From positions 402,272 through 466,271 of the forward strand of contig NZ_KB897906.1 of assembly GCF_000377205.1 (NCBI RefSeq): a stretch of 64,000 bases of DNA. The letters run 5' to 3'. The notes below the pieces were generated by a model that was given only the letters and a program-made list of their open reading frames with translations, was not told where the DNA came from and did no database searches. Shown piece after piece: positions 28,448 through 38,785 of the stretch; the stretch's first letter is position 1; each line of letters begins with the position of its first letter. A program made the position numbers and the translations under genes. Source of the DNA: Thioalkalivibrio sp. ALJ3. GTDB taxonomy: Bacteria > Pseudomonadota > Gammaproteobacteria > Ectothiorhodospirales > Ectothiorhodospiraceae.

Positions 28448-28488
28448 GGCGGCCCGCGCCGAACCGAATTCCCGATGGAGTACCCGAG

Positions 28489-29319
28489 ATGAGTGACACC
28501 GCTACCCACGCCGTCAACATGACGCAAGGCGACCGACCCGACCGCGGCCTGCGGCTCTCCAGTGAGGAGATCTGCCTGACCGCCGAGGACCTGAAGCTGT
28601 TCTACGACAAGGATCAGGCCCTGAAGGGCATCGACATCCAGATCCCGAAGAACCGGATCACGGCGTTCATCGGCCCCTCCGGCTGCGGAAAATCGACGTT
28701 CCTGCGCTGCTTCAACCGCATGAACGACCTGATCGATGCCGCCCGCATCGAGGGGACGATCCGGCTCGACGGCGACGACATCTACGAAAAAGCCGTGGAT
28801 GTGCCGGAGCTGCGCCGCCGCGTCGGCATGGTGTTCCAGAAGCCGAATCCGTTCCCGAAGTCCATCTACGAGAACGTCGCCTACGGCCTGCGCCTGCAGG
28901 GTGTGAAGAACCGGCGGCGACTGGACGAGGTGGTGGAGAAGTCGCTCAAGCGCGCGGCGCTGTGGGACGAGGTGAAGGATCGCCTGCACGAGAACGCCTT
29001 CGGCCTGTCCGGCGGTCAGCAGCAGCGCCTGGTGATCGCCCGAGCGATCGCGATCGACCCCGAGGTCCTGCTGCTGGACGAGCCCTGCTCCGCGCTGGAC
29101 CCTCTGGCCACGCTGAAGATCGAGGAGCTGATGATCGAGCTGAAGAAGGACTACACGCTGGTCATCGTTACGCACAACATGCAGCAGGCCGCGCGCGTGT
29201 CCGATTACACCGCCTTCATGTACATGGGCGAGCTGATCGAATACGCCGACACCGACACCCTGTTCACCTCGCCTGCCAGAAAGCAGACCGAGGATTACAT
29301 CACTGGCCGCTTCGGTTAG
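28489..29319 (+). CDS. pstB: phosphate ABC transporter ATP-binding protein PstB
   Basis: 276 residues. Walker [10 protein letters not shown] is at 62-70, the Q loop is [21 protein letters not shown], the ABC signature LSGGQQQR, Walker [14 protein letters not shown] and the H-loop His in [10 protein letters not shown]. It energises phosphate uptake by PstCA and is part of the PhoR signalling complex. The spacing of 112 bp from pstA is unusual for this operon and holds a short hairpin. phoU follows after 26 bp. Confidence 0.97.
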   Translation: MSDTATHAVNMTQGDRPDRGLRLSSEEICLTAEDLKLFYDKDQALKGIDIQIPKNRITAFIGPSGCGKSTFLRCFNRMNDLIDAARIEGTIRLDGDDIYEKAVDVPELRRRVGMVFQKPNPFPKSIYENVAYGLRLQGVKNRRRLDEVVEKSLKRAALWDEVKDRLHENAFGLSGGQQQRLVIARAIAIDPEVLLLDEPCSALDPLATLKIEELMIELKKDYTLVIVTHNMQQAARVSDYTAFMYMGELIEYADTDTLFTSPARKQTEDYITGRFG

Positions 29320-29345
29320 GCCATTTCGGATCAGGAGTCCGGATC

Positions 29346-30068
29346 ATGGACAAGAGTTTCTTCAAACAGCACATCTCCCAGCAGTTCAATGCCGAGCTGG
29401 AGGACATCATCAAGAAGGTGATGACCATGGGGGGCCTGGTCGAGCAGCAGCTCGGCGACGCGGTGACCGCGATGGTCGAGGGCGACACCGCGCTGGCGGA
29501 AACCGTGATGACCTCCGACTACAAGGTCAACGCGCTCGAGGTCGAGATCGACGAGGAATGCACCCATATCCTCGCCCGGCGCCAGCCCACGGCCTCCGAC
29601 CTGCGCCTGGTGATTGCGGTCATCAAGACCATCACCGACCTGGAACGCATGGGCGATGAGGCCGAGCGTGTGGGTCGTATGGGTCTGCAACTGCAGGAAT
29701 CCGATCGCCGCGAAGCGCCGATGGACGAGATTGCAAAGATGGGCCAACTCGTGCGCGAGATGACGCGCGGCGTGCTGGATGCCTTCGCGCGCATGGACAC
29801 CGAGCAGGCGGTTCGAGTCGCGCAGCAGGACATCCAGATCGACAGCCTGTACGAGGCCATCACGCACAAGCTGATGAAACAGATGACCGCCTCCCCCGAT
29901 GCCGTGCCACGCCTGATGGACATCGTCTGGGCGACCCGCGCGCTGGAACGCATCGGGGACCGCGCGCGCAACATCTGCGAGTACGTGGTGTACTTCGTGA
30001 AGGGCAAGAACGTCCGTCACACCAGTTACGATCAGATGGCGGCCGAAGCCACGGGGGATCGTCACTAG
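29346..30068 (+). CDS. phoU: phosphate signalling protein PhoU
   Basis: 240 residues of two repeated three-helix PhoU units. The metal-binding motifs are VEIDEECTHILARRQPTASDLRLVIAVIK with ITDLERMGDEAERV in the first repeat and ALERIGDRARNICEYVVYFVKGKNVRH in the second. PhoU connects Pst activity to PhoR and represses the Pho regulon in high phosphate. It is the last gene of pstCAB-phoU. Confidence 0.97.
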   Translation: MDKSFFKQHISQQFNAELEDIIKKVMTMGGLVEQQLGDAVTAMVEGDTALAETVMTSDYKVNALEVEIDEECTHILARRQPTASDLRLVIAVIKTITDLERMGDEAERVGRMGLQLQESDRREAPMDEIAKMGQLVREMTRGVLDAFARMDTEQAVRVAQQDIQIDSLYEAITHKLMKQMTASPDAVPRLMDIVWATRALERIGDRARNICEYVVYFVKGKNVRHTSYDQMAAEATGDRH

Positions 30069-30138
30069 GAAAGCGACAAACTCGGCCCGAGTAGACAACG
30101 ACCGGGCAGTCAGGCTCAAAATAGGGTTCAGCACACTC

Positions 30139-30726
30139 ATGCCCGGACCGTGCAACCCGATGCCGCGCTTCCTCTCCACGTTGTTTGCCCTTGCCAGCCT
30201 GCCCCTGTTCATGGCCGTTGGAACTGCTTGGGGTGCGGACGAAATCGAAGAGGCCGCTCCCTCTTCCGAGGTGGTGGACCTGCTCGAGCAGGACGAACTC
30301 CCCAATGGCGTCGCATTCGAGATTGTCGAGAATGACCGTGCGGCCCTGAGCGCCCTGCTGCCCGAAATTCAAGCGAACATCTGGGTGCTGCGCCAGCGCG
30401 AACCGGAGTTGCCGATCGCGGTCGTCACCCACGGGGCCGAGCAGTTCACCCTCACCCGTGCCGAAGCGGTCGCACATGGCTCGCTTCACGCCGAGATCGA
30501 GTCACTGGTGATGGATGACGGGGTCAACGTCGTGGTCTGCGGGACCTTCGCCGGCTGGCGCGATCTCGAACCCGATGCGTTCCCCGAACATGTCGAGGTG
30601 GCCACGGCCGCACCGGACCGGCTGGAGGAGCTGGAGGCCGCCGGCTACACCCTGATCCGCCTGCGCCCGTCCCTGCTGGATACCCCGGCGGAAGACCCCT
30701 GGGAGTTCGACTTCGGCCAGCCCTGA
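30139..30726 (+). CDS. exported DsrE/DsrF-like protein
   Basis: 195 residues (start at 30139; the ATG at 30160 is equally possible). A signal peptide (PRFLSTLFALASLPLFMAVGTAWG) precedes a domain with the DsrE-fold pattern: IAVVTHGAEQFTLTRAE, then VNVVVCGTFAGWRDLEPDAFPEHVEVATAAPDRLEELEAAGYTLIRL. The Cys in VVVCGT occupies the position of the conserved Cys in this family. Secreted DsrE-like proteins are often associated with sulfur oxidation, but the substrate is unknown. It follows phoU after 70 bp, without a Pho box of its own. Confidence 0.65.
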   Translation: MPGPCNPMPRFLSTLFALASLPLFMAVGTAWGADEIEEAAPSSEVVDLLEQDELPNGVAFEIVENDRAALSALLPEIQANIWVLRQREPELPIAVVTHGAEQFTLTRAEAVAHGSLHAEIESLVMDDGVNVVVCGTFAGWRDLEPDAFPEHVEVATAAPDRLEELEAAGYTLIRLRPSLLDTPAEDPWEFDFGQP

Positions 30727-30787
30727 CGTGCGCACGCCCGATGCGGCCTCTGTCACCCGTCAGGGGGCTTGTGGCATCCTTTCGCGC

Positions 30788-31231
30788 ATGCGATTTCTGA
30801 TCCGATGGTTTTTTCGTGGCGTACGCCTGATCCTCACCCCATTCATGCTGATTGGCGAGCGCCTGTCGCGTCCGCGCGGCATCGAGCGCGACCCCGCCGA
30901 CCAGGCCCGCGTTGACGAACAGACGCGGCAGCTCGCGCTTTATCATTTCCCGGCCTGCCCTTTCTGCATCCGGGCACGGCGCACCATGCAGCGCCTTTCC
31001 CTGAATATCGAACTGCGCAACGCCCAGGCGGCCGGCCCGCACCGCGAGGAACTGCAAACCGAGGGCGGCAAACTGCAGGTCCCCTGCCTGCGAATCGAGG
31101 AACCCGACGGCCAGGTGCGCTGGCTGTACGAGTCGGACGTGATCGGCGAATACCTGCGCGAGCGCTTCGACCCGAACCGCCAGGATGGCAACTCCAAGGA
31201 TGCTGCGGTATCCGGTGACTCCCGCACCTGA
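30788..31231 (+). CDS. glutaredoxin/GST-N-like protein with N-terminal membrane anchor
   Basis: 147 residues. A hydrophobic N-terminus (FLIRWFFRGVRLILTPFMLIGERL) is followed by a glutaredoxin-fold domain: LALYHFPACPFCIRARR with the CPFC redox site, then LQVPCLRIEE (cis-Pro) and YESDVIGEYLRERF. Similar proteins are annotated as glutathione S-transferase N-terminal or glutaredoxin family. It probably reduces or glutathionylates thiols near the inner membrane. It starts at the ATG at 30788. Confidence 0.8.
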   Translation: MRFLIRWFFRGVRLILTPFMLIGERLSRPRGIERDPADQARVDEQTRQLALYHFPACPFCIRARRTMQRLSLNIELRNAQAAGPHREELQTEGGKLQVPCLRIEEPDGQVRWLYESDVIGEYLRERFDPNRQDGNSKDAAVSGDSRT

Positions 31232-31325
31232 CGGTGACGCCCGGAAACTTGGGCCACGACTCCAGATCTGGCGGCACGACGCGGTATAAGATTGGGGTTC
31301 CGTACGTACCCTAGGATCCCACTGG

Positions 31326-32195
31326 ATGGCTGCCCCGACCCGCTCTCAAATACTGCCCCGTCTTTTCATTCTGCCGGCCGCGACTCTATTGCTTGGCTCG
31401 CTGCTTGGCGCCGCCTCTGCCCAGGCACTTGAACCCCTGTTCGATGCCCACCTGCACTACCGCGACCGGCAGATGGAACACTTCCCGCCGGAGGCCGTCG
31501 CGCGCACGCTAGAGGAGAATTCGATCCAGTCCGCGATCGTGATGGCACCGCGCGCAAAGCTGATCGAGGCGCTGGAAACGGAGGTGGATGCACGGATCGT
31601 CCCGTTCCTCGAGATCTCCCAGCGTCTGGGGCGCAAGATGGACTGGATGTACGAGGACGGTCTGCGGGAACAGGTCGAGACCATACTCGACCGAAGCTGC
31701 ATCCAGTGGCGCGGGATCGGGGAATTGCACATCCAGGCCGACGACCGCTTTGCCCACGGCTTCGAGGACCTGCTGGAACTGGCAGTCGAACGCGATTTGT
31801 GGATCGTGATCCATGGCGATCCGGCCGTGATCGACCATGCCTACGCCATCCAGCCCGAGGTACGCATCCTCTGGGCGCACGCCGGTTCCTACGCCTACCC
31901 GCCACTGGTGCGTGACTATCTGGACCGGCACCCCAACATGGTCATGGATGTCTCCATGCGCAATCCGCGCATCAACCCAGCCGGCATCATCGACGCCGAC
32001 TGGTTCGAGCTGTTCCTCGACTATCCGGACCGCTTCCTGATCGGCAACGACACCTTCAGCCTGGCCCGCTGGGAGCACTTTACCGTGCTGAAGGACGGCA
32101 CACGGGACTGGCTCGAACAACTGCCGCCCAACGTCCAGCGCATGATCGCCCGGGAGAACGGCGAGCGCCTGTTTCCGCCCGCCGAGAGCCGGTAA
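31326..32195 (+). CDS. exported amidohydrolase-2 family metal-dependent hydrolase
   Basis: 289 residues. A signal peptide (about 1-34, ending ASAQA) is followed by a TIM-barrel amidohydrolase. FDAHLHY supplies HxH, WIVIHGD and WAHAG supply metal-binding or catalytic His, and LIGNDTF provides the Asp. The set is typical of amidohydrolase-2 lactonases and decarboxylases, but the exported form is unusual and its substrate cannot be inferred. It appears monocistronic. Confidence 0.78.
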   Translation: MAAPTRSQILPRLFILPAATLLLGSLLGAASAQALEPLFDAHLHYRDRQMEHFPPEAVARTLEENSIQSAIVMAPRAKLIEALETEVDARIVPFLEISQRLGRKMDWMYEDGLREQVETILDRSCIQWRGIGELHIQADDRFAHGFEDLLELAVERDLWIVIHGDPAVIDHAYAIQPEVRILWAHAGSYAYPPLVRDYLDRHPNMVMDVSMRNPRINPAGIIDADWFELFLDYPDRFLIGNDTFSLARWEHFTVLKDGTRDWLEQLPPNVQRMIARENGERLFPPAESR

Positions 32196-32204
32196 CCCGG
32201 CCAC

Positions 32205-32237
32205 AAAAAAGCCCGGGACCGTTTCCGGACCCGGGCT
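32205..32237 (-). terminator. terminator of the chemoreceptor gene
   Basis: Read leftward, AGCCCGGG ... CCCGGGCT is an 8-bp stem followed by TTTTTT (the A run at 32205-32210). It is placed between two convergent genes; the T run favours the leftward direction. Confidence 0.85.
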
Positions 32238-32258
32238 CAACGTCGGACGGCTCGAGGC

Positions 32259-34169
32259 TTACACCTTGAACTGCCCCACTCGCTGCTGCTGTTCGGAGGC
32301 CAGCTTGGACAGCTCCTCCGAGGCATTGCGGATCTGTTCCGATCCGGCCGCGGTCTGATCCAGCACCTCAGTCACGTTGGCGACGTTGCGGTTGATCTCC
32401 TCGGCCACCGTCGACTGCTCCTCGGCGGCACTGGCGATCTGCGTGTTCATGTCGCTGATGCGGGTGACCGACTGGGTGATCGCGGTCAGCGATTCGCCCG
32501 CCAGATTGACCTGCTCCACGCTCTGATGCGCCTTGGAACGGCCATCTTCCATCGCCTGCACCGCCTCGCGGGTACCGCTTTGCACCCGCTCGATCATCTG
32601 CTGGATCTCGTGGGTCGAGTCCTGCGTGCGACTGGCCAGGGTCCGGACTTCGTCGGCGACCACCGCGAAACCGCGACCCTGTTCGCCCGCACGCGCCGCC
32701 TCGATCGCCGCATTCAGCGCCAGCAGGTTGGTCTGGTCGGCGATGTCGCCGATCACTTCCAGGACCTTGTTGATCTCCTCGGCATCCTGCGACAGACGGC
32801 TGACCACGTCGGCAGCACCATCGACCTGCTGCGACAGCGCATTGATCGCGGCCACGGTGCGCTGCACCACCTGCTGACCCTCGTTGGCGTCCTGGTCGGT
32901 GTTCTGAGCCGCGGCGGCGGCGTCCGCCGCGTTGCGGGCCACCTCCTGCACCGTTGCCGTCATCTCGTTCATGGCCGTGGCCACCTGATCGATCTCCGAC
33001 TTCTGCCGCCGCACCTGCTCGTTGGTTTGCTCGCTGGTGGCGGACAGCTCGTTCGCTGCCGCGGCAACCTGATCGCCACCGGCCGCAACCGTGGACACGA
33101 GGCCCCGGATCTTCGTGACGAAGTTGTTGAACGCCTCCGCCAGCTCTCCGAGTTCGTTCTTTCCAGAGACCTCCAGCGTACGGGTCAGGTCGCCCTCGCC
33201 TCCCGCGATATCGTTCAGGCGGGCCACCGTGCGGTTCAGGGGACGAACGATGCTGCGAGTCAGGAGCCAGGCCAGGAGCGCACCAAGCGCCACGGCAATC
33301 ACGCCGACCGCAACCACGGTACCGGTCGCATTGCGTGCCATCGCCACATATGCGCTACGGTCCACCATGACCTCAAGCACACCCACTACATCACCGGAGA
33401 AGTCTGTAACGGGACGCGCCACCACGGCCATGGGGGTACCTTCATAGGTCACGTTGCGCACCAACTCTTCGCCCTCCATGACCTCACGCATTTCGGCATC
33501 ACTGAAGGTCGGATCACCACTGATCGTGCCGCGGAAACGGCTGAACGAACGGCCATCGCGCAGATAAAGCGCGACCGGCGAGTTCGTATCCGCAGTGAAT
33601 TCCTCGAAGAAGGAGTCGCCGAACGACAGACCAAACTCCACCGAGCCGACGTGGTCGCCGTTGTGTTCGATGGGCACAACCCCGCGAATGCCGAGACCCG
33701 CCACGCCTTCCTCAAGCCCCGAGATCGGGGTGCGCTTCTCGTTGGTGTCGACCACCGTCTGGCGGAAATCGGACAGGTCGTCACCATAGTTGTCGGGCGA
33801 GTGCACGCGCAGGAACGACGTCGCCGGTGGGGTGTGGAACTGGTATTGATGCACCCCGTAGCGCTCGCTCAGCGATGCGAAACTCGGGACGGTCATCTCG
33901 GCCAGGCGCTCGCGATCGCCCGCCGCCATCGCCTCCTCAATGTCGGGGATCTTCGCCACGGTTTCCGCCATCGCAGTGGCCCGCGCGGCCTCCTGGTCCA
34001 GCCGGCCGACCAGCTGCGCGGCCAGATCAGTCAGCTCGCGCTGTTCGGCACGGTCGGCCATGGTGCCAAGGCTGTTCATCACGACCACGAGCGTCAGGAT
34101 CACGGCCAGCAAGACGACCGCGATGATCCCGACCATCAGCCGGACCCCGATTCGGATGTTATCGAACAT
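32259..34169 (-). CDS. methyl-accepting chemotaxis protein with periplasmic Cache-type sensor
   Basis: 636 residues from the ATG at 34169. TM1 spans about 10-32, a periplasmic Cache-type ligand-binding domain covers about 35-282 ([42 protein letters not shown]), TM2 spans about 284-304, then HAMP ([20 protein letters not shown]). The signalling hairpin has its tip [21 protein letters not shown] near residue 480. It senses an unknown ligand and controls CheA. There is no C-terminal CheR-binding pentapeptide (it ends VGQFKV). A sigma-28-type promoter precedes it, in keeping with control by flagellar assembly. Confidence 0.95.
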   Translation of the reverse strand: MFDNIRIGVRLMVGIIAVVLLAVILTLVVVMNSLGTMADRAEQRELTDLAAQLVGRLDQEAARATAMAETVAKIPDIEEAMAAGDRERLAEMTVPSFASLSERYGVHQYQFHTPPATSFLRVHSPDNYGDDLSDFRQTVVDTNEKRTPISGLEEGVAGLGIRGVVPIEHNGDHVGSVEFGLSFGDSFFEEFTADTNSPVALYLRDGRSFSRFRGTISGDPTFSDAEMREVMEGEELVRNVTYEGTPMAVVARPVTDFSGDVVGVLEVMVDRSAYVAMARNATGTVVAVGVIAVALGALLAWLLTRSIVRPLNRTVARLNDIAGGEGDLTRTLEVSGKNELGELAEAFNNFVTKIRGLVSTVAAGGDQVAAAANELSATSEQTNEQVRRQKSEIDQVATAMNEMTATVQEVARNAADAAAAAQNTDQDANEGQQVVQRTVAAINALSQQVDGAADVVSRLSQDAEEINKVLEVIGDIADQTNLLALNAAIEAARAGEQGRGFAVVADEVRTLASRTQDSTHEIQQMIERVQSGTREAVQAMEDGRSKAHQSVEQVNLAGESLTAITQSVTRISDMNTQIASAAEEQSTVAEEINRNVANVTEVLDQTAAGSEQIRNASEELSKLASEQQQRVGQFKV

Positions 34170-34237
34170 GTTGAAGACTCTCCCCAAGTTAAGGCGTTGC
34201 GGACTCGCGGCATCCTTGCTGCGGCTGTTCACCGACG

Positions 34238-34264
34238 ATAGCGGCGGCGAAGCATAAAACTTGA
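34238..34264 (-). promoter_or_regulatory. sigma-28 (FliA) promoter of the chemoreceptor gene
   Basis: On the reverse strand TCAAGTTT-N11-GCCGCTAT closely matches the FliA consensus TAAAGTTT-N11-GCCGATAA with the exact spacing. It lies about 70 bp before the start codon at 34169. Confidence 0.75.
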
Positions 34265-34301
34265 GGGGCGTCACAGGAAGTCGAGCACCCGGGGAGATGG
34301 C

Positions 34302-35831
34302 CTACTGGCCCATCAGCATCATCTCGGCAAAGGCATATACAGCGAGGGTGACCATGGCAATCGCCACCAGCGAGAGCAGTGCTCCGCCGCGCACCATGTC
34401 CACCACCCGCAGTCGGTTGCTGGCGAACACGATGGCGTTCGGTGGCGTGGCGACCGGCAGCATAAAGGCCACGGAGGCCGCGAATGCCACCGGTAGCGCA
34501 AGAAGCACGACCGGTACTTCCATGCGCATGGCCAGCGCGGCCACCAGCGGTAGCAGCGTGGCGGCCGTGGCCGTATTGCTGGTCACATGCGACAACAGCA
34601 TGGTCACCACGACGGCCCCGGCGATGATCAACAAGAGGGGCCACGTCTGTGCGGCACCGAATCCTTCTGCCGCCAGCTCCGCCAGGCCGCTCGCCTCGAT
34701 GGCCGAACCCAGGCTGAGACCACCGCCGACCAACAGCAGGACGCCCCAGGGCAGCTCGCGCGTGTTGTCCCAGGCCAGAAGCCGGCGCTGCTCCTGCGCT
34801 CCGGAAGGCAGCAGAAACAGCAGCCCGGCCCCCAGGATGGCAATGCCGGCATCGGTCAGGTGGATCGGCAGGACATCTTCCAGGAAGGGGCGCGACAGCC
34901 ACGCCAGCGCCACCAGCAGGAAGACGCTCGCCACGCGGTACTCGGCACGCGACCACGCCCCGATCTCGGCACGCCGTTCGTCCATCATCGCCCTCAGCCC
35001 TTCCAGACGCACACGATGAACCTGGAAGACCCAGCGTGTCAGCAACCACCAGGCCAGCAGCAGCAGACCGATGGCCAGTGGCAGGCCCAGCATCATCCAC
35101 TGGACAAAGCCGATCTCGATCCCGTGCCGATCGCCCAGATAGGCGGCAGTCAGCGCATTCGGTGGAGAGCCAATGATGGTCGCCATACCCCCAATATTGG
35201 CGGCGAATGCGATGCCCAGCAGGAGCGCGAGCGCGGGCCGCCGTGAACCGGAGCCGGCACCGTTTCCCGCAATTTGCGTATCGCGCTCCACCAACGCCAG
35301 GACCGACAGGGCAATCGGCAGCATCAGCGCGGCGGTCGCCGTGTTGCTGACCCACATCGACAGGCCCGCGGTCGCCAGCATGAAGGCCCCAACAAGGAGA
35401 TGCAGGCGATCACCAGCACGGCCGACGATCGAAAGAGCAATGCGCTGATGGAGCCCCCAGCGCTGCACCGCCAGCGCGATCGCAAAGCCCCCCATGAACA
35501 GAAAGATGATGGGATTGGCATAGGGCGCGGTGGCCTCGTCCATCGGCATCACGCCCAGCAGTGGCAGTAGTGCAATGGGCAAAAGTGCCGTCACGGGCAG
35601 CGGAAGGGCTTCGGTAATCCACCAGATGGCCATGAACAGGGTCAGGCCCAGCACCCACCAGGCCTCGCTTCCGATTCCCTCGGGAGGTGGAGCAAGCAGG
35701 AACGCCAGCATGACAAGCGGCCCCAGCACAAGCCCCACGCGGCCGCGCCAGCCGTACGCACTGCGAGGCGGGCTCCTGTCCGCTTCCGGGGTTTCGGCCG
35801 TGGTTTGTCGATCCGTATCGTGCGGGGGCAT
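34302..35831 (-). CDS. DASS/SLC13-family anion:sodium symporter
   Basis: 509 residues with about 11-12 membrane helices. Both sodium-binding signature motifs of the divalent anion:sodium symporter family are present: MWVSNTATAALMLPIA in the first half and TSNTATAATLLPL in the second, together with WWITEALPLPVTALLPIALLPLLG. It takes up a di- or tricarboxylate, or sulfate, with sodium; the substrate cannot be told from sequence alone. The use of sodium would suit a haloalkaliphile. It stands alone on the reverse strand. Confidence 0.88.
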   Translation of the reverse strand: MPPHDTDRQTTAETPEADRSPPRSAYGWRGRVGLVLGPLVMLAFLLAPPPEGIGSEAWWVLGLTLFMAIWWITEALPLPVTALLPIALLPLLGVMPMDEATAPYANPIIFLFMGGFAIALAVQRWGLHQRIALSIVGRAGDRLHLLVGAFMLATAGLSMWVSNTATAALMLPIALSVLALVERDTQIAGNGAGSGSRRPALALLLGIAFAANIGGMATIIGSPPNALTAAYLGDRHGIEIGFVQWMMLGLPLAIGLLLLAWWLLTRWVFQVHRVRLEGLRAMMDERRAEIGAWSRAEYRVASVFLLVALAWLSRPFLEDVLPIHLTDAGIAILGAGLLFLLPSGAQEQRRLLAWDNTRELPWGVLLLVGGGLSLGSAIEASGLAELAAEGFGAAQTWPLLLIIAGAVVVTMLLSHVTSNTATAATLLPLVAALAMRMEVPVVLLALPVAFAASVAFMLPVATPPNAIVFASNRLRVVDMVRGGALLSLVAIAMVTLAVYAFAEMMLMGQ

Positions 35832-35988
35832 ACCCTGGCTCCTTCACACTTCCGCCGACCGATAACCAAGCCACACCATCGGAAATTGCATCGCCCGGGC
35901 AACGTGACTATCGTTGACGGGTTTACTGGCATGGCCGCCAACGGTCGGCCAGCCGCAGTCTCGCATGTTTTTTTACAAGGAGTCTTTC

Positions 35989-36570
35989 ATGGCCTACGAA
36001 CTGCCCGATCTCCCCTATGCCAAGAACGCGCTGGAGCCGCACATCTCCGCCGAGACGCTGGAATACCATCACGACAAGCACCACGCGACCTACGTGACCA
36101 AGCTGAACGGCCTGCTGCCGGGCTCCGAGTTCGAGAATGCCTCGCTGGAGGACATCATCAAGAAGGCCCCGGCCGGCGGGATCTTCAACAATGGTGCCCA
36201 GGTCTGGAATCACACCTTCTATTTCAACTGCATGGGCCCGAACGGCGGCGGCGAGCCGTCCGGCAAGCTGGCTGACGCCATCAACAACGCGTTTGGCTCC
36301 TTTGATGCCTTCAAGGAGAAGTTCAACGAGGCCGCGGTCGGCAATTTTGGCTCCGGCTGGACCTGGCTGGTGCAAAATGGCGACGGTTCGGTCGAAATCG
36401 TCAACACCTCCAATGCGGCGAACCCGATGCGTGATGGCAAGACCCCGCTGCTGACCTGCGATGTCTGGGAGCATGCCTATTACATCGATTACCGCAATGC
36501 GCGTCCGAAGTATCTGGAGAATTTCTGGACCGTGGTGAACTGGGATTTCGTCGCCCAGCAGATGAAATAA
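35989..36570 (+). CDS. sodB: superoxide dismutase [Fe]
   Basis: 193 residues, the same length as E. coli SodB, and a very similar N-terminus (MAYELPDLPYAKNALEPHIS). Metal ligands are His27 (EYHHDKHH), the His of VWNHTFYF, and the Asp and His of DVWEHAYYIDY. The Gln in NNGAQVWNHT is the hallmark of iron enzymes rather than manganese ones. It removes superoxide in the cytoplasm. The ribosome site AAGGAG precedes the ATG, and a terminator follows. Confidence 0.97.
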   Translation: MAYELPDLPYAKNALEPHISAETLEYHHDKHHATYVTKLNGLLPGSEFENASLEDIIKKAPAGGIFNNGAQVWNHTFYFNCMGPNGGGEPSGKLADAINNAFGSFDAFKEKFNEAAVGNFGSGWTWLVQNGDGSVEIVNTSNAANPMRDGKTPLLTCDVWEHAYYIDYRNARPKYLENFWTVVNWDFVAQQMK

Positions 36571-36616
36571 GTCGCGCAAACGCGATCGGGTGCCGCCCAG
36601 GGCGGTACCCCGGGCA

Positions 36617-36648
36617 GAAGCCGGCGGCTCGCTCGCCGGCTTCTTCAT
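36617..36648 (+). terminator. terminator after sodB
   Basis: GAAGCCGGCG-GCTCGCT-CGCCGGCTTC is a 10-bp perfect stem followed by TTCATTT. It separates sodB from argD. Confidence 0.8.
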
Positions 36649-36664
36649 TTGGGAGAAACTTACG

Positions 36665-37861
36665 ATGACTGACGTCCTGCAGAACACTTACAGCCGTCTG
36701 CCGGTCGCCTTCGAACGGGGGGAAGGCGCCTGGCTCTGGGATACCGAGGGCAATCGCTACCTTGATGCCCTGTCCGGCATTGCGGTCTGCGGCCTTGGAC
36801 ACGCTCACCCGAAAGTGGCGCATGCGATCTGCGACCAGGCCCAGACGCTGGTACATACCTCGAACCTGTTCCGCATCCCCTTGCAAGAGCAGCTGGCGCG
36901 CCGGCTGTGTGCACTGTCCGACATGAACCAGGCCTTCTTCTGCAACTCTGGCGCAGAGGCCAACGAAGCGGCGATCAAGCTGGCTCGCCTGCATGCCCGC
37001 CGCCGGGGTGTCGAAAAGCCCAAGGTCATTGTGATGCATGGCAGCTTCCACGGCCGCACCCTTGCAACCCTGTCGGCCACCGGCAACGAAAAGATCCACG
37101 CCGGCTTCGAGCCTCTGGTGGAAGGGTTTGTGCACATACCCCATGGTGACGCCGACGCTGTCGAGGCCCTGGCGAACGATCCGGACGTGGTCGCCATCCT
37201 GGTGGAGCCCATCACCGGTGAAGGCGGCATCCACGTACCCCCGCCCGGATATCTGAGACGCCTGCGCGAGCTGGCCGACCAGTACGACTGGCTGCTGATG
37301 CTGGACGAAATCCAGGCCGGGATCGGCCGCACCGGACACTGGTTTGCATTCCAGCACGAAGGCATCACGCCCGACGTCGTGTCACTCGCCAAGGGTCTGG
37401 GTAACGGCATCCCGATCGGGGCCAACCTGGTGGCCGGCCGTGCGTCCGGACTGTTCACGCCAGGTACCCACGGCACCACCTTCGGCGGCAATCCGCTGGT
37501 CTGCCGGGCGGCCCTGGCCGTGCTCGATGTGATGCAGGACGAGGGCCTGTGCGAGGAGGCCGCACGTCAGGGCGAAACCCTGCGTCGGCGACTGGCCGAC
37601 CGGCTGGAGGGCAAGGCCGGGGTGGTCGCCGTGCGCGGCCGAGGCCTGATGATCGGCGTCGAACTGGATCGCCCTGCCGGGTCCCTGGTCCAGGCGGCTT
37701 TGGCCGAGGGGCTGATCCTCAACGTGACGGCGCAGCGAGTGATCCGGCTACTCCCGCCACTCATTGTGGACGACGCCCAGGTCGAGCAGATCGCCAGCAC
37801 CGTGGCCGCGCTGGTCGACTCGCTGCTCGCGTCCGAAGTATCCCAGGAGGCACAGGCATGA
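36665..37861 (+). CDS. argD: acetylornithine aminotransferase
   Basis: 398 residues, a class III PLP aminotransferase. It has [17 protein letters not shown] (PLP phosphate binding), [29 protein letters not shown] and the Schiff-base Lys243 in [14 protein letters not shown]. It converts N-acetylglutamate semialdehyde to N-acetylornithine in arginine synthesis and may also act on succinyldiaminopimelate. The assignment to ArgD rather than another class III transaminase is supported by the four-base ATGA overlap with argF. Confidence 0.95.
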   Translation: MTDVLQNTYSRLPVAFERGEGAWLWDTEGNRYLDALSGIAVCGLGHAHPKVAHAICDQAQTLVHTSNLFRIPLQEQLARRLCALSDMNQAFFCNSGAEANEAAIKLARLHARRRGVEKPKVIVMHGSFHGRTLATLSATGNEKIHAGFEPLVEGFVHIPHGDADAVEALANDPDVVAILVEPITGEGGIHVPPPGYLRRLRELADQYDWLLMLDEIQAGIGRTGHWFAFQHEGITPDVVSLAKGLGNGIPIGANLVAGRASGLFTPGTHGTTFGGNPLVCRAALAVLDVMQDEGLCEEAARQGETLRRRLADRLEGKAGVVAVRGRGLMIGVELDRPAGSLVQAALAEGLILNVTAQRVIRLLPPLIVDDAQVEQIASTVAALVDSLLASEVSQEAQA

Positions 37862-38772
37862 AACCCCGCCATTTCCTGTCGTTCAAAGACCTCTCCGCGG
37901 ACGAGACGCGCGCCGTGCTGGCACGTGCCGTCGAACTGAAGCGCCAGACCCACGCGGGCGAGCACCACGACACCATCCTGCGCGGCAAGACGCTGGGGAT
38001 GATCTTCGAGAAGTCCTCCACCCGGACGCGCGTCTCGTTCGAGGTCGGCATGCAGCAGTTGGGCGGCAACGCCCTGTTCCTCTCCCCCCGCGACACGCAG
38101 CTGGGCCGCGGGGAGCCGATCGAGGACACCGCCCGCGTTCTTTCGCGCATGATCGACTGCGTGATGATCCGCACTTACGAACACGAGAAGATTGAGTTGT
38201 TCGCCCAGCACTCCTCGGTCCCCGTGATCAACGGCCTGACCGACCGGGAGCACCCCGCGCAGCTCCTGGCCGACCTGCAGACCTACCTGGAGCACCGGGG
38301 CGATATCCGGGGCAAGCGCGTGGCCTGGATTGGCGATGGCAACAACATGTGCCACAGCTACATGTATGCGGCTCACCTGCTGGACTTTCAGCTGGTGGCG
38401 GCCTGTCCCGAGGGCTACGACCCGGAAGAGGATGTCGTAGAGGCCACGCGCGACCATTTCGAGCTCACGCGCGATGCGCGCGCGGCGGCCGAGGGCGCGG
38501 ACCTCGTGGTCACCGATGTCTGGGCCAGCATGGGCCAGGAACAGGAGAAGAGTGCCCGCCGCCGGGCCTTTGCCGGGTTCTTCGTGGACGCCGACCTGAT
38601 GCGTCTGGCCAACGACGACGCCCTGTTCATGCACTGCCTGCCCGCGCACCGCGAGGAAGAGGTCTCCACCGAAGTCCTCGAAGGCCCGCAAAGCGTGGTC
38701 TGGGACGAGGCGGAAAACCGCCTGCATGCACAGAAGGCCCTGATGGAATTCCTGCTGACCCGCGGCAGCTGA
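37858..38772 (+). CDS. argF: ornithine carbamoyltransferase
   Basis: 304 residues. It joins ornithine and carbamoyl phosphate to citrulline. Carbamoyl-phosphate site [17 protein letters not shown], the ornithine-binding DVWASMGQE and the catalytic HCLPAHR are all present. Its ATG overlaps the argD stop (ATGA), indicating translational coupling. It is followed after 76 bp by ppk, which has its own Pho box. Confidence 0.97.
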   Translation: MKPRHFLSFKDLSADETRAVLARAVELKRQTHAGEHHDTILRGKTLGMIFEKSSTRTRVSFEVGMQQLGGNALFLSPRDTQLGRGEPIEDTARVLSRMIDCVMIRTYEHEKIELFAQHSSVPVINGLTDREHPAQLLADLQTYLEHRGDIRGKRVAWIGDGNNMCHSYMYAAHLLDFQLVAACPEGYDPEEDVVEATRDHFELTRDARAAAEGADLVVTDVWASMGQEQEKSARRRAFAGFFVDADLMRLANDDALFMHCLPAHREEEVSTEVLEGPQSVVWDEAENRLHAQKALMEFLLTRGS

Positions 38773-38785
38773 TCCAGAGCCGGCC

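Noticed and set aside
32526-34241. 571-codon open frame antisense to the chemoreceptor
   Set aside because: Low-complexity Arg/His/Gly composition from antisense reading of a coiled-coil gene; no ribosome site or motif.
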